64,000 nt of DNA from an uncultured Roseburia sp. Lineage in GTDB: Bacteria; Bacillota; Clostridia; Lachnospirales; Lachnospiraceae. The notes under the pieces are model-generated. The model saw only the letters and a list, made by a program, of their open reading frames with translations. It ran no database searches and had not been told where the DNA came from. Positions within the stretch are counted from its first letter, which is position 1, and each line of letters opens with the position of its first letter. The position numbers and the translations under genes were made by a program. The stretch covers positions 1-64,000 of the forward strand of contig CANRSX010000005.1 in NCBI GenBank assembly GCA_947642555.1, in the 5' to 3' direction. Below are positions 61,462 through 64,000 of this stretch, piece by piece.

Positions 61462-62718
61462 TTATGCTCTCTTCGCGAGCACCTCGGTCTCATATTTCTT
61501 TACTTCGTCAAACCAGCCGTCCTCGGTCGTGCCGCATGCGATGCAGTACTCCTCCCAGACGTCGCCGAGCGGAAGCATCTTCATCGCCTCCTGGCGGACC
61601 ATCAGCTCGGTCCAGTTGCTCTCATCCTGCAGCTTCTTTAACTCCTCCGCCGGTGTGCACATCGCGGAGAGCAGAGCCTTCTGCCAGCTGCGGAACCCTA
61701 CCGTCCAGGCGGAGATCCGGTTGATGCTCGCATCAAAGTAATCGAGCGCCATGTCCACACGGTCGAAGGCGTTGTTCCTGACGATTTCCTTCGCCATCTC
61801 CTTCGTCTCGTCGTCAAAGAGCACCACATGGTCGGAATCCCATCTGACCGGACGGGTGATGTGCAGCGCGATCTCCGGGAAGAACGCGAGCAGCGCCGGG
61901 ATCTTGTCGGAGACGAACTCGGTCGGATGATAATGGCCGTTGTCCATCAGCGGCAGGCAGCCCTCATTCATCGCCGCAAACGCGAGCGAAAACTCCGCGG
62001 AGCCAACCGTGTAAGCCTCCACGCCGATTCCGAATACCTTTGACTCCACGCACGGTTTCACAAGGTTCGGGTCATGCGGCTCAGCGATGATCTCCTCGAT
62101 CGACGCCTTATAGCGCTCCCTCGGCCCCAGGCGGTCCGCCGGGATATCCTTCGTGCCGTCGCCGGTCCAGATATTCATCACGCAGGGGACGCCGGTCTCC
62201 TTCGCAAAATACTCGGAAATGCGGATACATGCCTTTCCGTGCTCGATCCAGAAGCGGCGGACATCCTCGTCCGGACTTGAGAGCGTCAGGCCGTCTTTGA
62301 TATTGTCATGGGAGAAGAAGGTCGGGTTGAAATCAATCCCCATATTTCTCTCTTTTGCAAATTCCACCCACTTTGCGAAATGCTTCGGCTCGATCTTATC
62401 GCGGTCCGCAAACTCCCCGTCCTCAAAGATCGCGTAGCTCGCATGGAGATTTAACTTTTTCTTTCCCGGCGTGAGGCGGATCACCTGGTCGATGTCCTGC
62501 ATCAGCTCTTCCGGCGTCCTGGCCTTGCCCGGGTAATTTCCGGTCGTCTGGATGCCGCCGGTCAGCGGGCCGTCATGGTCGAAACCGATCACGTCGTCGC
62601 CCTGCCAGCAGTGTAAGGAAACCGGGATCTCCTTTAACTTCGCGATCACTGCGTCGGTGTCCACACCGACTTTTGCGTATGCTTCCTTTGCGGCTGCATA
62701 TCTCTCCTTCTGTGTCAT
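61462..62718 (-). CDS. rhaA: L-rhamnose isomerase
   Basis: 418 residues, start 62716-62718 with AGGAGG. Sequence such as VSLHCWQGDDVIGFDHDGPLTGGIQTTGNYPG, MGIDFNPTFFSHD, MNIWTGDGTKDIPADRLGPRERY and LPLMDNGHYHPTE is characteristic of RhaA; the metal ligands Glu, Asp and His lie in these segments. Converts L-rhamnose to L-rhamnulose. Follows rhaB after a 113-bp gap with a structured RNA. Confidence 0.97.
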   Translation of the reverse strand: MTQKERYAAAKEAYAKVGVDTDAVIAKLKEIPVSLHCWQGDDVIGFDHDGPLTGGIQTTGNYPGKARTPEELMQDIDQVIRLTPGKKKLNLHASYAIFEDGEFADRDKIEPKHFAKWVEFAKERNMGIDFNPTFFSHDNIKDGLTLSSPDEDVRRFWIEHGKACIRISEYFAKETGVPCVMNIWTGDGTKDIPADRLGPRERYKASIEEIIAEPHDPNLVKPCVESKVFGIGVEAYTVGSAEFSLAFAAMNEGCLPLMDNGHYHPTEFVSDKIPALLAFFPEIALHITRPVRWDSDHVVLFDDETKEMAKEIVRNNAFDRVDMALDYFDASINRISAWTVGFRSWQKALLSAMCTPAEELKKLQDESNWTELMVRQEAMKMLPLGDVWEEYCIACGTTEDGWFDEVKKYETEVLAKRA

Positions 62719-62745
62719 GTCTGTTTCCTCCTGATTCTATTTTTT

Positions 62746-62829
62746 GGTTCAGCCCGTATATGAGCAGCGCATATACCTGTGGCATTTGCGCTAACCAGCT
62801 GCGGTTTTGCGAATAACGCGGGCTGAACC
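62746..62829 (-). promoter_or_regulatory. Structured RNA element between rhaB and rhaA
   Basis: GGTTCAGCCCG (62746-62756) pairs perfectly with CGGGCTGAACC (62819-62829), enclosing a second hairpin GTATATG/CATATAC (62756-62776) and a weaker one (about 62785-62812), so the transcript can form a multi-branched fold. It ends about 8 nt before the rhaA ribosome binding site region and is not followed by a U-run on the coding strand, so it is not a terminator. A role in mRNA processing, stability or rhaA translation is possible. Confidence 0.5.
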
Positions 62830-62831
62830 TG

Positions 62832-64000
62832 TTACGCTGAATATGTCTCGATGGCAAACGATTTAAAAATGCACGCTCTCGCTTCCTTTAAGTCGCCTGT
62901 CTCACCGCCGGCGATCATCTGCGCCGCCAGGTTGCCGATCGCGGTCGCCTCGGTCGGGCCTGCGTATACCGTGCGCCCGGTCGCCTTCGCGGTCAGCTCG
63001 TTTAAGTAGGAGGCATTCGCCCCGCCGCCGACCACATGGATGCAGTCATAGTGAACGCCCGTCATGCCCTCGATCTCCTCGATCGTTTTCGCATAGCACT
63101 GTGCGAGACTGTTGTAGATCACGGAAGCCACCTCCGCGATCCCCTCCGGCACCTGCTGTCCGGTCTCCTCACACGCCTTCTGCACCTCGCGCGTCATGTT
63201 CTCGGGCGCCAGGAAACGGTCGTCATTGCAGTCCACCAGGGACGCGATCGACGTCTTTGACGCGTTTTCACAGATCTCCCCGAAGCCCTGATCCGGCGCG
63301 AGCTCGGTGCGCACGGACTGGATCATCCAGAGGCCCATGATATTTTTCAGATACCGGAACCGGTAATCATATCCGCCCTCGTTCGTCAGGTTACGCTCCA
63401 TGCTCTCCATTGAGCAGTCCGCCTGCATGCGTTCCACCCCCATCAGGGACCAGGTACCGGAGCTGATGTAGAGCGTGTCGTCCGAATCCGACGGCACCGC
63501 CATCACAGCGGATCCCGTGTCGTGAGTTGCAGGCAGCACCACCTGGCAGTCAAAGCCCGTCTGCGCTTTGATCTCCTCCGTCAGAGTCCCAAGCACCGTG
63601 CCGGGCTTTTCGATCTTCTGAAAGATCTCCTTCGGATAACCGAGCCGTGTGATCAGCTCGTAATCCCAGTCCTTCGTCTCCGGGTTCACCAGCTGCGTCG
63701 TCGTCGCATTCGTGTACTCCGCCGCCTTCTTCCCGGTCAGCAGGAAGTTAAAATATTCCGGGATCATCAGAAGGCTCTTCGCCTCCTTCAGATACTCCGG
63801 GTGATCGCGCTTCACCGCCATCAGCTGATAGATCGTATTAAAGATCTGCTTCTGAATCCCGGTGCGCCCGTAGAGCTCCTTCTCCGGAATGATCGCATAG
63901 ACCATTTCGTCCGCGCCCTTCGTGCGCCCGTCGCGGTAGCCCACGGAATTCCCAAGCCGTTTGTCCTGCGCGTCGAGCAGCACATAATCGACCGCCCAGG
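62832..64000 (-). CDS. rhaB: Rhamnulokinase (5' end beyond the window)
   Basis: The frame is open to the right edge; about 389 residues are present, lacking roughly the first 90-100. FGGY-kinase features: RLGNSVGYRDGRT, NATTTQLVNPETKDWD, LPATHDTGSAVMAVP, YISSGTWSLMGVE and the ATP-binding IHVVGGGANASYLNELTA with Gly-rich loop. Phosphorylates L-rhamnulose at O-1. First visible gene of the rhaB-rhaA-rhaD run that leads into the microcompartment operon. Confidence 0.95.
   Translation of the reverse strand, partial: WAVDYVLLDAQDKRLGNSVGYRDGRTKGADEMVYAIIPEKELYGRTGIQKQIFNTIYQLMAVKRDHPEYLKEAKSLLMIPEYFNFLLTGKKAAEYTNATTTQLVNPETKDWDYELITRLGYPKEIFQKIEKPGTVLGTLTEEIKAQTGFDCQVVLPATHDTGSAVMAVPSDSDDTLYISSGTWSLMGVERMQADCSMESMERNLTNEGGYDYRFRYLKNIMGLWMIQSVRTELAPDQGFGEICENASKTSIASLVDCNDDRFLAPENMTREVQKACEETGQQVPEGIAEVASVIYNSLAQCYAKTIEEIEGMTGVHYDCIHVVGGGANASYLNELTAKATGRTVYAGPTEATAIGNLAAQMIAGGETGDLKEARACIFKSFAIETYSA

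Overview
The window is a GC-rich stretch of chromosome, about 55-60 % G+C by eye, and almost every gene is on the minus strand. It looks like a strictly anaerobic, carbohydrate-fermenting Firmicute, most likely a Lachnospiraceae-type gut Clostridium. The reasons are a glycyl-radical propanediol microcompartment of the rhamnose/fucose (GRM5-like) class, MsmK- and CUT1-type sugar importers, a DUF512-der-plsY-gpsA housekeeping run, a PadR/DUF2812 pair, and phosphorylase-based glycan use. No rRNA, tRNA, CRISPR array or insertion sequence was seen. Assignments come from reading the sequence and from motif recognition; no searches were run.

Layout, left to right. (1) 1-463: AT-rich 3' part of an AlbA_2/ATPase-type regulator that has lost its N-terminal domain and abuts a perfect 26-bp inverted repeat. 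(2) 470-12212 (minus): one operon, read from 12212 downwards: M24-fold protein B, M24-fold protein A, two CUT1 permeases, a sugar-binding lipoprotein, a second B and A pair of M24-fold proteins, an aldo/keto reductase and a GH112 phosphorylase. All four M24 proteins have lost most or all of the usual metal ligands. A divergent LytS/LytTR two-component system (12387-15844) probably controls it. (3) 15903-22998: a HEPN protein preceded by a 23-codon ORF, converging on a TPR protein and a 1772-residue DUF4062-STAND-type NTPase, a possible defence or signalling module. (4) 23106-29231: gltBD glutamate synthase. (5) 29651-32890: a GH120 beta-xylosidase and the multi-purpose sugar-importer ATPase MsmK.

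(6) 33091-38615: a phosphoribosyltransferase-like gene, then dut, gpsA, plsY, der and a DUF512 radical-SAM gene, tightly coupled housekeeping genes. (7) 38772-43644: an ABC-2 exporter with its GntR regulator, and a DUF2812-PadR operon with a consensus promoter buried in a 19-bp inverted repeat. (8) 43774-46438: a ferredoxin-type aldo/keto reductase and a GH43 glycosidase. (9) 46619-64000: the rhamnose locus. rhaB (cut by the window edge), rhaA and rhaD lead into a complete glycyl-radical microcompartment operon: propanediol dehydratase, activase, seven shell proteins, PduV/EutP, a FucA-type aldolase, a GlcG/PduO-like protein, CoA-acylating aldehyde dehydrogenase, Zn alcohol dehydrogenase, PduL and PduS, closed by a DeoR regulator and a terminator.

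How they work together. L-rhamnose is isomerised, phosphorylated and cleaved to DHAP and lactaldehyde. Lactaldehyde is reduced to 1,2-propanediol, which is dehydrated inside the shell to propionaldehyde and then disproportionated to propionyl-phosphate and propanol. A GH112 enzyme that phosphorolyses galactosyl-rhamnose could feed the same pathway. MsmK can energise the CUT1 importer, which has no ATPase gene of its own. The least explained part is the duplicated pair of metal-ligand-free M24 proteins around that importer.
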